DNA of 29,224 bases from JBDROU01 sp043809745 [NCBI: bacterium] (GCA_043809745.1 JBDROU010000026.1:1-29224); one strand, 5' to 3'. Positions 6,555 to 15,195 are shown, counted from the first letter of the stretch. The notes: generated by a model from the sequence alone, not told the origin. Translations and numbers: made by a program.

Positions 6555-8987
6555 TTAAGAACCTGTTTCATAATATATATACTGCCAACCTGCTTCCTTT
6601 CCAATTTTCCTTCTAAGTTCAGGAGTAGGAACATAAGCAGGACGAGGCGCTTTTTTCTCATTATTTGAAAAAAATATGTCAATCCATTCTGGCAACGCAG
6701 GTTCCTTTCCTTCATCCAATATTTTTTGCCATTTTTCATCAGTAAGTCTATCACGCATCGGCCATTTAAATTCATAATATGAAAATACAGCACCTCGTGT
6801 TAGTTTTAGTTTACCACTAATTTCAACTATTGTGTAAATTTCAAATCCATTCCCAACAGCTTCCTCTAAAACCTGCCCTCTATCTCCCGCAGTATGCACA
6901 TCAGCAACAAGTGGTATTCTCATACTCGTTCCAGATAAAGAATCATTATGATCATTAGGATTCGCATCATTTATTGCCCAAGTAATATTCTCGAGCAATG
7001 ATCCAAATCTTCTAATTTGCTCATATTCTGAAATTGAAATAGGTTTGTTCTCTAGCTCTTTTACTGAAACTGCTTTAAGAAATGATACCACTTCAGTAAA
7101 ACGGTCGAATAATTTACTCATTTTGGCATCAATAATCTTACGGCTTGATAGTTCTTCTTTACTAAAAACAAGTAATTCCTCTAATCTTTTATAAAATTCA
7201 ATATTTGGCTCTACAAAACCTTTTGGAGGATCTGGTACCCATTCCAACTTTTCCTCCCCACCACCTCCGCATTCTGCTCCATAACTCTGTTTTGCATACA
7301 AAATAGTATCATGTCTCAATTCAGTCCAACTCGCAAGTGCGGTATTTAAACTCTTTGCTTGATAGGCTTTTTTGTTCATGAAATATGGATATTTATAGTT
7401 CTGATTGAGTTCAATAATAGATTTAAGACACCATAACCAATTATAATATAAATTTTTCTTCCATTCTTCTGGTTTCAGTAGTTTGAACTCATTTATCAGT
7501 TTCTCTAGCTCCTTAGGGTATTCTGGCCATTCTTTCCAATCGTCTTTATATTTAGTAAGCATTAACTCCTTTGCCAATCGACTTCCAAAAACAGCCATTA
7601 CATCTAAACCTTTTGGGAATACTCTTAATCCAGTTGCAACAAGCCTTTGCATTACCTCTGAATCAGGGATATATCGCTGACCCATCAGTCTAAATTGGGG
7701 TGCATACTCCTTAGCAAAAATCGTCATATCCTGCTTAATTTTTACTTTCTTATTATATAATTCGTTTAATACCCTTCTCATTTCTTTCATTTTCTCGGAA
7801 TCTTTGAATTTACTATACTCGCTAGAATCACTTATTTTTAATTTTCCAAACACTTCATCCATGGCCAAGTTAAAATCATCAGGCCCCAAATCATCCGATA
7901 ATCCCACGTAAAGTACCGTTGGATCATACATTTCCTTCCATAACTTTATTAGAAGTTTCTTTCCTGCATATTCATTAAAAATTTGGTAAGTCACAAGCAA
8001 AGACTGCAAAAGCTCAATATCATATTCATTATGGTAAGCATAGGTGCCATACCACATCATTGCCATAAAATATTTCTTTAATTTTTCACTTTTTGTATAA
8101 TGACCTCTCGGAACAAACTGAGAGTAATCTACCTTGTATCCATACTCTGGATTCTGTTCTTTATTAAGTATATAAGGTTCCTGCATACCTGAATGTGCTC
8201 TACATCGCTTTATTTCCTCATTTACTAATTCTTTTACATCTTCTGGAATTATTTGGTCGTCCTCTGTAAGGAAAAAGTATGGCACACAAAAATATGCCAT
8301 GTTTCGCTTAGCAGCCGCTTTAACATCTGTGTCATCTGTTTCCTTGTATATTTTTTTAGATAGTTCTATCATCCTTTTTGAAAAAGCAGACACTATCGGA
8401 AAAAGCTGATCTTCTTCAAGACTACTTAAAGTGTAATCGAAAAATATATGGTAAAGCTGTAAAAGAGGATCTGTTGTGATAAAACTAGCGATTCCCGCAT
8501 AATCATTATTCTCATATAATGAATATAATTGTCTCCATTTTGCAGGTGTAACAATAAATCCATTTTCCTGTAGCTTTCTTATTTCTTCACTAGAAAACTC
8601 GGGGAATTGAAACTTATTTATGACATTATTAAAATTAGCTGTATTCTTATTATCATCTTTTATGAAGTTTTTCTTAAGAAGTTCCTTCTCTTTTTTCAAT
8701 ATTTCATTTACATTGTTCAAATCGATTTTGCTAAGTCTATTTTTGTTATAATCTTTATCTGGTTTATATCCTTTACCCATAAAATATGCAAAAAGTTCAT
8801 ATGTTTTGAAGGGTCTACCATGTTTAGCAAAGATTTCATTCCGCATAAGCCATAGTTCCTGCATTGTTTTTCCTTTTAAGTCAACCTCAGTAATTCTTTT
8901 ATTATCCTGTGCAAAAACTGAACTACCAAAAATGCCGATGCAGAATAAGAACATTAACATAACAACCGATCTTCTGATACTTAACAT
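6555..8987 (-). CDS. Secreted YARHG-DUF3160 protein
   Basis: The 810-residue protein has a signal peptide (1 to about 27, ending SSVFAQ), a YARHG domain (about 30-90, with LMRNEIFAKHGRPFKTYEL and YFMGKGYKPDKDY) and a long DUF3160 domain filling the rest. Family signatures include the ADVHTAGDRGQVLEEAVGN segment near residue 690 and a WTELRHDTILYAKQSYG stretch. DUF3160 proteins are exported and of unknown function. GGGAGG 6 nt upstream supports the ATG. The stop is 2 nt from the CapA-like gene, and the M23 gene ends 60 nt upstream, so the three likely share a transcript and act in the envelope or outside the cell. Confidence 0.85.
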   Translation of the reverse strand: MLSIRRSVVMLMFLFCIGIFGSSVFAQDNKRITEVDLKGKTMQELWLMRNEIFAKHGRPFKTYELFAYFMGKGYKPDKDYNKNRLSKIDLNNVNEILKKEKELLKKNFIKDDNKNTANFNNVINKFQFPEFSSEEIRKLQENGFIVTPAKWRQLYSLYENNDYAGIASFITTDPLLQLYHIFFDYTLSSLEEDQLFPIVSAFSKRMIELSKKIYKETDDTDVKAAAKRNMAYFCVPYFFLTEDDQIIPEDVKELVNEEIKRCRAHSGMQEPYILNKEQNPEYGYKVDYSQFVPRGHYTKSEKLKKYFMAMMWYGTYAYHNEYDIELLQSLLVTYQIFNEYAGKKLLIKLWKEMYDPTVLYVGLSDDLGPDDFNLAMDEVFGKLKISDSSEYSKFKDSEKMKEMRRVLNELYNKKVKIKQDMTIFAKEYAPQFRLMGQRYIPDSEVMQRLVATGLRVFPKGLDVMAVFGSRLAKELMLTKYKDDWKEWPEYPKELEKLINEFKLLKPEEWKKNLYYNWLWCLKSIIELNQNYKYPYFMNKKAYQAKSLNTALASWTELRHDTILYAKQSYGAECGGGGEEKLEWVPDPPKGFVEPNIEFYKRLEELLVFSKEELSSRKIIDAKMSKLFDRFTEVVSFLKAVSVKELENKPISISEYEQIRRFGSLLENITWAINDANPNDHNDSLSGTSMRIPLVADVHTAGDRGQVLEEAVGNGFEIYTIVEISGKLKLTRGAVFSYYEFKWPMRDRLTDEKWQKILDEGKEPALPEWIDIFFSNNEKKAPRPAYVPTPELRRKIGKEAGWQYIYYETGS

Positions 8988-9047
8988 GGTTAACCTCCCT
9001 TTTTATAATACTTCAAGTGATATTTTTAGTTTATTTTCTCTTATTGT

Positions 9048-10541
9048 TCAATGTGCAACTTTTGAATAATAATTCTTTGGTATTAATCCCTTTCCATCAT
9101 AGCAAAGACACATCAAATGCAAGTGAGTTGGGCATCTCTTTTCAGCCGCAAGGAGACCACTTCTCCCTATAGTAGCGAGCCGTTCACCTGCCTTAATATA
9201 CTGCCCCACTTTAACAATTATTTTATCTAGATGTGCATAATATGAAACTGTATCTTCCTGAGGGTGATAACACCAAATATAATTTCCTCCTCTTAATTTG
9301 CTGCCGTTTTCCCAACTTTCAAAAACTGAAATCACAATTCCATCAAGCATAGCTAAGACATAAACAGGTTGACTAGTTCTATCATCTAGTGAATCTTGAT
9401 TCTTATCATAAATAAATATGTCATGCGCTGGATGACCTCCGTGTCGGTTCCCATCAAAAAAGCTATATCCCTTTATAGAACTAACTCCATAAGGAATATC
9501 TGGTTTGTATCCATTGCCTTTTACTCCACCAAAATGAGAAATATCATATCCTTCAACTGGCATACTCCAGCTCTTAGCTGAATTGAAATCCCAATTCTTA
9601 GAATATTCTCTTAAACCTTCCATAATACTAGGTAACTGCAAATACGCTGTTTCTATTGATATTGCAGAATCTCTTACAGCGTGTTCATATTTGATCCAGT
9701 TCTCTATAGGATTTTTGCTCAAATTAAGAGTGTCCCGATTCAAGAAACTCCTCAAAACTGGTTTTCCATAATCTAAGTTCTCTTCAAGAAATTTATAATA
9801 ACCGCCCAGTGTAAACCAACCCTCTTTACCATAGCCTTCTAGTGCTTTTTCTATATGGCACTCCTGTGCTGGCATAAAACTAAATCCAATAAGATAAAGT
9901 TTATCACCATTACCATTCGCACATATATCAAAGATTATTGAAGTATGCCCAATCCCTCCGGTTGTATTTTGGACTATTAGATCACCAGGTCGCAAATCCT
10001 TTTCTACTATTTTATAAAGGCCCACTTTTTGTGAATACGAATTAGCATATGAACAAGCCCATTTAAAAAATGAATTCAATGACGGTTTTTGTTTCTTCTT
10101 TTTCCATTCTCTATACTTAATTTTCCTTCCATTATAATCAGTAAGCCATAGATCTTCGCCATAACCTACTTCCTTCTGATATTCATACCAAAACCTGTAA
10201 GCCCAATCTGCACATTGTTCGAGATCTTGATTAAAATATAGTGGCAAATTGATGACTTGCAGGACACTATAGAAATTATCTTGAATATAATTTCCTTGAT
10301 AATCGAGAATTACGGTATTATTTTTTTTGATTGGAATATATCTTATCCATTCAGAAAATGAATTCTTATAAACCTTTATTCTGTTATAACCTTTTGGAGT
10401 AACAATGACTTCATTTATGGATAAGCCAATTTTATATCCTTTATTGCCATTATATTTGTACCATATATCACCTGATAGAAGATGAGCTGTGTTTAATTGG
10501 ATCAAAAACAGAGTTAGTAAGAATATATAAAATTTAATCAT
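9048..10541 (-). CDS. DUF4846-M23 peptidase fusion, secreted
   Basis: The 497-residue protein starts with a short signal peptide (about 1-19). Residues about 25-275 look like DUF4846: the ADWAYRFWYEYQ motif, DLRPGDLIVQNTTGGIGHTS, and FSFMPAQECHI. Residues about 350-480 are an M23/LytM metallopeptidase: GHPAHDIF supplies the HxxxD ligands and CPTHLHLM the HxH motif, so the zinc site is complete. Such enzymes cut peptide crosslinks of peptidoglycan. First gene of the operon with the DUF3160 and CapA-like genes. There is no clear Shine-Dalgarno before the ATG. Confidence 0.8.
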   Translation of the reverse strand: MIKFYIFLLTLFLIQLNTAHLLSGDIWYKYNGNKGYKIGLSINEVIVTPKGYNRIKVYKNSFSEWIRYIPIKKNNTVILDYQGNYIQDNFYSVLQVINLPLYFNQDLEQCADWAYRFWYEYQKEVGYGEDLWLTDYNGRKIKYREWKKKKQKPSLNSFFKWACSYANSYSQKVGLYKIVEKDLRPGDLIVQNTTGGIGHTSIIFDICANGNGDKLYLIGFSFMPAQECHIEKALEGYGKEGWFTLGGYYKFLEENLDYGKPVLRSFLNRDTLNLSKNPIENWIKYEHAVRDSAISIETAYLQLPSIMEGLREYSKNWDFNSAKSWSMPVEGYDISHFGGVKGNGYKPDIPYGVSSIKGYSFFDGNRHGGHPAHDIFIYDKNQDSLDDRTSQPVYVLAMLDGIVISVFESWENGSKLRGGNYIWCYHPQEDTVSYYAHLDKIIVKVGQYIKAGERLATIGRSGLLAAEKRCPTHLHLMCLCYDGKGLIPKNYYSKVAH

Positions 10542-10693
10542 ATTTTTCTATGCCATATTGCAAATAGATCAAGTTAATCCATACTAATATGTTATTATTT
10601 TAACAAATTCAACTCTTAAATAGTATAAAAAGTTGGATATTTAGCTCAAAATTACTAATGACTAGTTTTTTCGGAGTTAATAGTATACAATTT

Positions 10694-11527
10694 TTAATCA
10701 TAATCGCTCGATGAGGAGATAATTTCTCCAGTCCTTCCATCAAATACAGTCAAACTTGGCCCGCATCTTTGTGTATCCTGACACAGCTTAAATACCATCT
10801 CAAGTGCGTCTAATCCGTCATCATGGTTACCTTTTGGGAAGAATTTCATCTGTTCCAATAATGTTCTGTGTCTTTTTGAGAACTGTATTGTCCCGTTTTT
10901 AATGTATGGCTGTAGTGCTTGAATTCTTGCAAGTTTATCTGTTGTATGGTTTATCTTCTCCAAACTTAGATATCTACCTGATTGTCTCGATCTTTTTTCA
11001 AGCTCAGTTGCCATGAATTCCTGAAACTGATTAGATTCAAATCCAAATTTTTTGTATTTTCGCTTGTAGTTGTGTGCTATTATGTCTTGAATCGTTTTAT
11101 CAGGCATTCTTTTTTCTATGTCTGCATCCAGTATAAATACTGTTCCTTATTTGTTAATTGCAGCTGTGATGATTGTTGAATAATCGCCGTGTTTGTTCAT
11201 TTTACCCATGCTTGGATCACATGCTCCAATGAACTTAATTTTTTCTCTATTTATATTTATCAGTTCCTCTTCTGAACTATATTTGTAATCCCAATAGGCT
11301 ATTTCATCTAAGTTGAAGTGACAGTCTCTTGTATTTACTGGTTCATTTTGCATCTCGCTTTCGAAGCTGATATAACCATTCTGCTCTCTCATGACCATAA
11401 GGTCATAATATGTTTTGCTCTTTTCCCAGAGGACTTTAGTTCCTTTCAGCATTGCTCTTTTATTTTGATTAAAGAATTCTAATGCTCCTTTAGGCCCGCT
11501 TTCTTTGTTATATTCTTCATGTAAGTG
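10694..11527 (-). pseudogene. Phage terminase large subunit, 5'-truncated and with in-frame TAA
   Basis: The minus frame from 11527 reads HEEYNKESGPKGALEFFNQN, NKRAMLKGTKVLW, then the RNase H-like nuclease domain: IGACDPSMG (first metal Asp), ILDADIEKRMPD, and KGNHDDGLDALEMVF (last acidic motif). This is the C-terminal half of a large terminase of the TIGR01630-like group, which cuts concatemeric phage DNA. The N-terminal ATPase is missing (a TGA stop bounds the frame at 11528-11530). A single TAA at 11147-11149 interrupts the frame between AAINK and GTVFILDAD with no shift, so one base change explains it. No other phage gene is nearby; it is a relic. Confidence 0.8.
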
Positions 11528-11534
11528 TCAATAT

Positions 11535-11580
11535 TACATGTATATGTATTTTAGTCTTGACATATTTACATTTATATGTA
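11535..11580. promoter_or_regulatory. Twin operator-like dyads TACAT-N4-ATGTA
   Basis: TACATgtatATGTA (11535-11548) and TACATttatATGTA (11567-11580) lie 32 bp apart centre to centre, close to three helical turns. The -35 box lies between them and the second dyad fills the promoter spacer up to the -10 box. The longer arms TATTACAT (11532-11539) and ATGTAATA (11576-11583) make the whole block symmetrical. A repressor binding both sites cooperatively is a reasonable inference; its identity is unknown. Confidence 0.55.
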
Positions 11581-11585
11581 ATAAT
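11557..11585 (+). promoter_or_regulatory. Promoter of the ATPase gene, probably leaderless
   Basis: TTGACA (11557-11562) is a perfect -35 and AATAAT (11580-11585) a 5/6 -10, with 17 bp between. Transcription would start near 11592, which is the base before the ATG at 11593, so the mRNA would be leaderless or nearly so. Confidence 0.65.
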
Positions 11586-11592
11586 GTCATCT

Positions 11593-12819
11593 ATGATTTA
11601 TCGTTACATTTCTTCAACAGCATTTTCTAAACTCTTCTCACGACAAATGCGTTTTATCTCTGGACCACGCCAGTGTGGAAAAACTACTATTGCAAAAGCT
11701 CATTTGGCAAAGCTCAACTGTTCTGCTTTTTACTATAATTGGGACCGCCGTGAAGTTAGAACCCGTTATAGACTTGAAAATGATTTCCTGCATCACGATT
11801 TACTCAATAGTCCTTCTCAGTCTAGTAAAAGGTATTGGGTGTGTTTCGATGAAATTCATAAAATGCCTAAATGGAAAAATATACTAAAAGATTTCTTTGA
11901 TTCTCACGAAAAAGAGATTAACTTTATTATAACCGGAAGTGCTCGATTAGATATGTTCAAGAGATCAGGGGATAGTCTTGCAGGAAGATATTTTCTTTTC
12001 CGGCTGAACCCATTTCTCCTTTCTGAACTCTGTGGTCGAAAGCTTGAGACTGTTCTTCCAGAGAAGCATGCAATCGATTATATTGAAAAATCCATCGCAC
12101 ACAAGAAGCATGAACAAAAGGCCATGGAGTCAATGCTCAAATTAAGTTCATTCCCGGAACCTTTGCTCAAAAACAATTCGCTTTTCGCACGCAAATGGCA
12201 CGAGAGCTATATGGAAAAAATCGTAAAAGAGGATCTCCGTGATCTATCAAGTATACATCAAATGGAAAAAGTTATTGATTTGATTTATCTTTTATCAGCA
12301 GGAATTTCCTCGCCATTATCAATAAAATCTCTTAAAGAAGAACTCGAGCTCAACTTTAATACAGTAAAAAATTATATTAATTACCTTATGCTTGTTTTCG
12401 TTCTTTTTCAAATACCACCATACCATAAATCAATGAAACGTGTCATAAGGAAAGAAAAGAAAGCGTATTTCTATGATATTTCGCCAGTACAAAATGAAGC
12501 AGCACGCTTTGAAAACTATATCGCATTGGAATTAAAAATACGGATTGATTTGTGGAATGACATTCAGCAGGATAAATATGATTTATTTTTTTTCAGAACA
12601 AGAGAAGGTAAAGAAACCGATTTTGTTATTACTAAGAATGGGGCACCCTATTTTCTTTGTGAAGCGAAATTATCATCCACAAACATCGATAAACATCACT
12701 ATATTCATGCCCACTTACTAGGAGACATCCCTTTTATTCAAGTTCTTAAAGAACCGAATGTGCTAAAAATTGAGCAAAAAAAACACTTCGTCATATCGGC
12801 CTCTCGATTCTTTTCCTAA
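11593..12819 (+). CDS. AAA_14 ATPase with DUF4143 domain
   Basis: From ATG 11593 the protein has 408 residues. The AAA_14 domain has Walker A GPRQCGKTT (24-32), Walker B VCFDEIHK (about 83-90), and a sensor region TGSARLDMFKRSGDSLAGRY. The C-terminal DUF4143 region has a possible winged helix (SIKSLKEELELNFNTVKNYI) and a PD-(D/E)xK-like segment ETDFVI...FLCEAKLS. Such proteins are widespread accessory ATPases of unknown role. The two upstream in-frame starts (TTG 11557, ATG 11584) overlap the -35 and -10 boxes, so the third is preferred; no Shine-Dalgarno is seen. It is transcribed away from the terminase relic. Confidence 0.88.
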   Translation: MIYRYISSTAFSKLFSRQMRFISGPRQCGKTTIAKAHLAKLNCSAFYYNWDRREVRTRYRLENDFLHHDLLNSPSQSSKRYWVCFDEIHKMPKWKNILKDFFDSHEKEINFIITGSARLDMFKRSGDSLAGRYFLFRLNPFLLSELCGRKLETVLPEKHAIDYIEKSIAHKKHEQKAMESMLKLSSFPEPLLKNNSLFARKWHESYMEKIVKEDLRDLSSIHQMEKVIDLIYLLSAGISSPLSIKSLKEELELNFNTVKNYINYLMLVFVLFQIPPYHKSMKRVIRKEKKAYFYDISPVQNEAARFENYIALELKIRIDLWNDIQQDKYDLFFFRTREGKETDFVITKNGAPYFLCEAKLSSTNIDKHHYIHAHLLGDIPFIQVLKEPNVLKIEQKKHFVISASRFFS

Positions 12820-12875
12820 TGGTATTCATTTACGTGTATATAAATATTGAACTTAGATCAGACTTATTCCTATGG

Positions 12876-12997
12876 CTGATTAGCAGAAACCATCCAGCAT
12901 ATCATGTTCATAAGATTCAACTTAAAATTTACTGGCAGAAACAAAAGGAAATGTGGACTACAATTCTTAGAAACCTCTCTTGCTAAATTGAGAGAGG
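12876..12997 (+). repeat. Repeat unit 2, left segment with conserved hairpin
   Basis: This copy of the unit 1 left segment encodes, in an open frame without a good start, HPAYHVHKIQLKIYWQKQKE and ends at TAA 12984-12986. The hairpin CCTCTCT (12974-12980) / AGAGAGG (12991-12997) has a 10-nt loop as in unit 1 but another loop sequence. Similarity continues rightwards through TTTTACAGCAGT and GCAAATACAGAGAG to the GIY-YIG gene, so the 12820-13153 gap is repeat-derived. The left palindrome P seen in unit 1 is not recognisable here. Confidence 0.55.
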
Positions 12998-13153
12998 CGA
13001 TCAAGCCCATTGCCGAAATTTCAATTATTTTTCATTTTACAGCAGTAAAAATCCCAGCAAATTCAAAGAATCCTGTGAGCGTCCGGGACATATTGCTATA
13101 TGCAAATACAGAGAGTCTGAGAGGGATAAATATGGGATTATGGGGGATTGTTT

Positions 13154-13432
13154 CTAGGCTTCTTTGAGCACTTTGAGATCGTTGTAAATTAAGGCGTATT
13201 TCTTGTTTCTTGTCCAGCCTTTGATTTGAGACTCTCTTTTTAGGGCTTCTGATCTGGTTGGGTGTTCTTCTTGGTATAGGATTTTAGTTACTCTGAAAGA
13301 GCGGGTGTAGGCTCCGCCTTTGCCTTGCTTGTGTTCGGTTTGTCGTCGTAAAACATCGGTGGTTATGCCTGTATATAAAGTCTTATTTTTACACTTGGCT
13401 ATGTAGACGTACCATGGAGTGTTTTTGACCAT
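13154..13432 (-). CDS. GIY-YIG nuclease domain protein, copy 2
   Basis: The 92-residue protein is nearly the same as copy 1 after its first residues: WYVYIAKCKNKTLYTGITTD, RRQTEHKQGKGGAYTRS, and ALKRESQIKGWTR keep all catalytic residues. The start adds MVKNTP; an internal start like copy 1's is not available (the codon before Trp is CCA), and no clear Shine-Dalgarno is seen, so expression is less certain than for copy 1. The end differs (LKVLKEA). It is followed on its 5' side by P, H and a tRNA-Gln fragment. Confidence 0.87.
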   Translation of the reverse strand: MVKNTPWYVYIAKCKNKTLYTGITTDVLRRQTEHKQGKGGAYTRSFRVTKILYQEEHPTRSEALKRESQIKGWTRNKKYALIYNDLKVLKEA

Positions 13433-13490
13433 AAATTAAAACAACGGCTAAAAACGGCTTAACTTCAACGACTTAAAACCTAACACCGCT

Positions 13491-13589
13491 CCTTCGACTC
13501 GCTTCGCTCGCTCAGGAGAAACCAATTCTCTCTGAGAATTGGTTTCCTGCCCGGCCTGGGCTCGAACTAGGAGACTTCGCGTCCAGAGA
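13491..13589. repeat. 99-bp direct repeat, left copy (P + hairpin H + tRNA-Gln 3' part)
   Basis: This block equals 16660-16758 at 97 of 99 positions. It contains P (13491-13516, starts CCTTCGACTCGC, ends GCTCAGG), hairpin H with arms GAAACCAATTCTC (13518-13530) and GAGAATTGGTTTC (13534-13546) around TCT, then 42 bases of a tRNA-Gln gene. The two changes lie in the tRNA part. The copies are 3,169 bp apart and enclose the AbiE pair and the phosphoesterase. Confidence 0.9.
13548..13589 (-). pseudogene. tRNA-Gln 3' fragment
   Basis: Read on the minus strand, these bases are the anticodon-loop end, variable loop, T-arm and acceptor 3' strand of the intact tRNA-Gln at 16717-16788. One change breaks a T-stem pair (CCTAG against CCAGG) and another alters the 3' side of the anticodon arm. 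The 5' half is absent. It resembles the partial att copy found at the far end of tRNA-integrated islands. Confidence 0.8.
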
Positions 13590-13647
13590 AAGCCACTCCA
13601 TATGATCATATTCCGTGCCAAGTAGTACTATGAGTCTTTTTTATGGC

Positions 13648-13676
13648 TTGACATAATCATAAAAAATGCCTATACT
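13648..13676 (+). promoter_or_regulatory. Promoter of the abiE operon
   Basis: TTGACA (13648-13653) and TATACT (13671-13676, 5/6) are separated by 17 bp. The expected start near 13683 gives a leader of about 44 nt to ATG 13727. Confidence 0.75.
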
Positions 13677-13693
13677 TGTGTATAAGTATAGGC
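13668..13693. promoter_or_regulatory. 10-bp inverted-repeat operator over the abiE -10 box
   Basis: GCCTATACTT (13668-13677) and AAGTATAGGC (13684-13693) are perfect complements around GTGTAT. The left arm contains the -10 box. AbiEi antitoxins are known to repress their own promoter by binding inverted repeats, so this is the likely autoregulatory site. Confidence 0.7.
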
Positions 13694-13726
13694 GTTAATT
13701 ACGTTTCTTACGAGGCTTTCAATCAT

Positions 13727-14329
13727 ATGAGTCAAAGATCACAAGCGCTCATAACCTATATAAAACAGCGTGGAGGTGTTGCACATACTTCAGAAATGCT
13801 TAATTCAGGATTTCATATTGATACAATAAAATGTCTTGAAAAAACCGGTACCGTCACAAAGATAGCACAAGGCCTCTATCAGCTGGCCGGTTACTTTCCC
13901 TCTACCCATCCAGATCTTGTTGCGGCATCACTCCAAGCACCTAAAGGCACCATATGCCTAATATCCGCACTTCATTTTCATGAGGCAACAACTGAAATAC
14001 CTCACAAGGTTGAACTCGCAATTCCCAAGGGAGCGCGTGCACCTAAAATCAATTATCCTCCTACGCAGTTCTATTGGTTCTCTCAGCAAGCGTGGGAATC
14101 TGGTGCTGAAAACCATGCTATTGAAAAACATTCTATTAAAGTGTACTGCCTTGCTAAGACGATTGCAGACTGTTTCAAATTTCGCAATAGAATCGGTATT
14201 GATATTGCTCGTGAGGCGCTAAAGATTGGAACTTCTGAAAAGAAAATTAAACCTCAGGAAATCATGCATTATGCTCGTATTTGTAGAGTACACACCATCA
14301 TCCAACCGCTTATTGAAATGATGCTATGA
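13727..14329 (+). CDS. abiEi: AbiEi-family antitoxin / transcriptional repressor
   Basis: The 200-residue protein has an N-terminal winged helix (QALITYIKQRGGVAHTSEML, then a turn to KCLEKTGTVTKIAQGLYQL) followed by the AbiEi C-terminal region (LISALHFHEATTEIPHKVEL, KVYCLAKTIADCFKFR). In type IV AbiE systems it represses the operon and prevents toxicity without binding the toxin. ATG 13727 is preferred because the longer frame back to TTG 13676 overlaps the promoter; GAGG lies about 12 nt upstream. The stop overlaps the toxin start by four bases (ATGA), the usual arrangement. Confidence 0.88.
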   Translation: MSQRSQALITYIKQRGGVAHTSEMLNSGFHIDTIKCLEKTGTVTKIAQGLYQLAGYFPSTHPDLVAASLQAPKGTICLISALHFHEATTEIPHKVELAIPKGARAPKINYPPTQFYWFSQQAWESGAENHAIEKHSIKVYCLAKTIADCFKFRNRIGIDIAREALKIGTSEKKIKPQEIMHYARICRVHTIIQPLIEMML

Positions 14330-15195
14330 ATAAGAATATTAAAAATCTTCCTGAATCGATAAAGATGAGGTTGAAAAATGAAGCTGAAAAATCTCACCGC
14401 ATATTCGCAGAAGTTCTACAATATTACGGTATGGAGCGGTTTCTCTATCGCTTAAGTCGTTCATCGTATGCGGATAAGTTCATCTTAAAAGGCGCACTTA
14501 TGTTCAATGTATGGCATGTGCCAAACAGACGCACAACACTTGATATTGATTTTCTGGTATACTTAAGCAATGTTATGAATTATATTGAGAAGGTTATTAA
14601 AGAAATTAGCACTGTAGAAGTTCCTGCCGATGGCATCATATTTGATACGGATTCCGTACGAACCAGTAGAATAAAAGAAGAGTCTGAATACGAAGGCATC
14701 CGTGTGAAGCTTATCGGTTATTTGGATCGCTCGCGCATACCATTGCAGGTGGATATAGGTTTTGGAGATCCCGTGTATCCGAAACCACGAACAATCGAAT
14801 ATCCTTCAATTCTAGATCTTCCTGCTCCCAAACTAAGCGGATATACCATAGAAAGCGTTATAAGCGAGAAATTCCATGCGATGATTCAGCATGGACAGCT
14901 TAATAGTCGCATGAAGGATTTTTATGATATTTGGACACTTATGCGTCAATTCACAATAGATAGCTCAGCCCTTGCTGAAGCACTCAAGCGAACATTTCAC
15001 CATCGCGAGATTTCTCTATCGAGCGAAAAACCACTTTTTTCCAAGGAGTTTTATGATGACCAATCAGATCGACAAGCACTTTGGAAGGCATTCTTGAAAA
15101 AATCTGATATCAAGCATGCCCCTGCCAAGTTGTCAGTTTTAGTAGGAGAAATTGAGTCTTTTCTTATGAAATCATTGCACAAAATTTCTGAGTAA
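14326..15195 (+). CDS. abiEii: AbiEii/AbiGii-family nucleotidyltransferase toxin
   Basis: The 289-residue protein is a minimal nucleotidyltransferase of the AbiEii group: FILKGALMFNVW, then RRTTLDIDFLVY with the D-x-D metal site, LIGYLDRSRIPLQVDIGFGD as the third acidic strand, and SGYTIESVISEKFHAMIQHG followed by RMKDFYDIW, the typical C-terminal motif. Related toxins use nucleotides to block growth by modifying tRNA, and the systems can abort phage infection. It overlaps abiEi by 4 nt. The first conserved motif is KGA rather than KGG. Full length, no disruption seen. Confidence 0.9.
   Translation: MNKNIKNLPESIKMRLKNEAEKSHRIFAEVLQYYGMERFLYRLSRSSYADKFILKGALMFNVWHVPNRRTTLDIDFLVYLSNVMNYIEKVIKEISTVEVPADGIIFDTDSVRTSRIKEESEYEGIRVKLIGYLDRSRIPLQVDIGFGDPVYPKPRTIEYPSILDLPAPKLSGYTIESVISEKFHAMIQHGQLNSRMKDFYDIWTLMRQFTIDSSALAEALKRTFHHREISLSSEKPLFSKEFYDDQSDRQALWKAFLKKSDIKHAPAKLSVLVGEIESFLMKSLHKISE

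Noticed and set aside
11147-11149. Programmed readthrough or selenocysteine in the terminase
   Set aside because: The codon is TAA, not TGA, the context shows no stimulatory structure, and the gene already lacks its ATPase half.
12904-13167. 87-residue plus-strand gene
   Set aside because: The frame crosses the repeat unit's left segment and runs into the antisense of GIY-YIG copy 2; unit 1 has stops in the matching frame.
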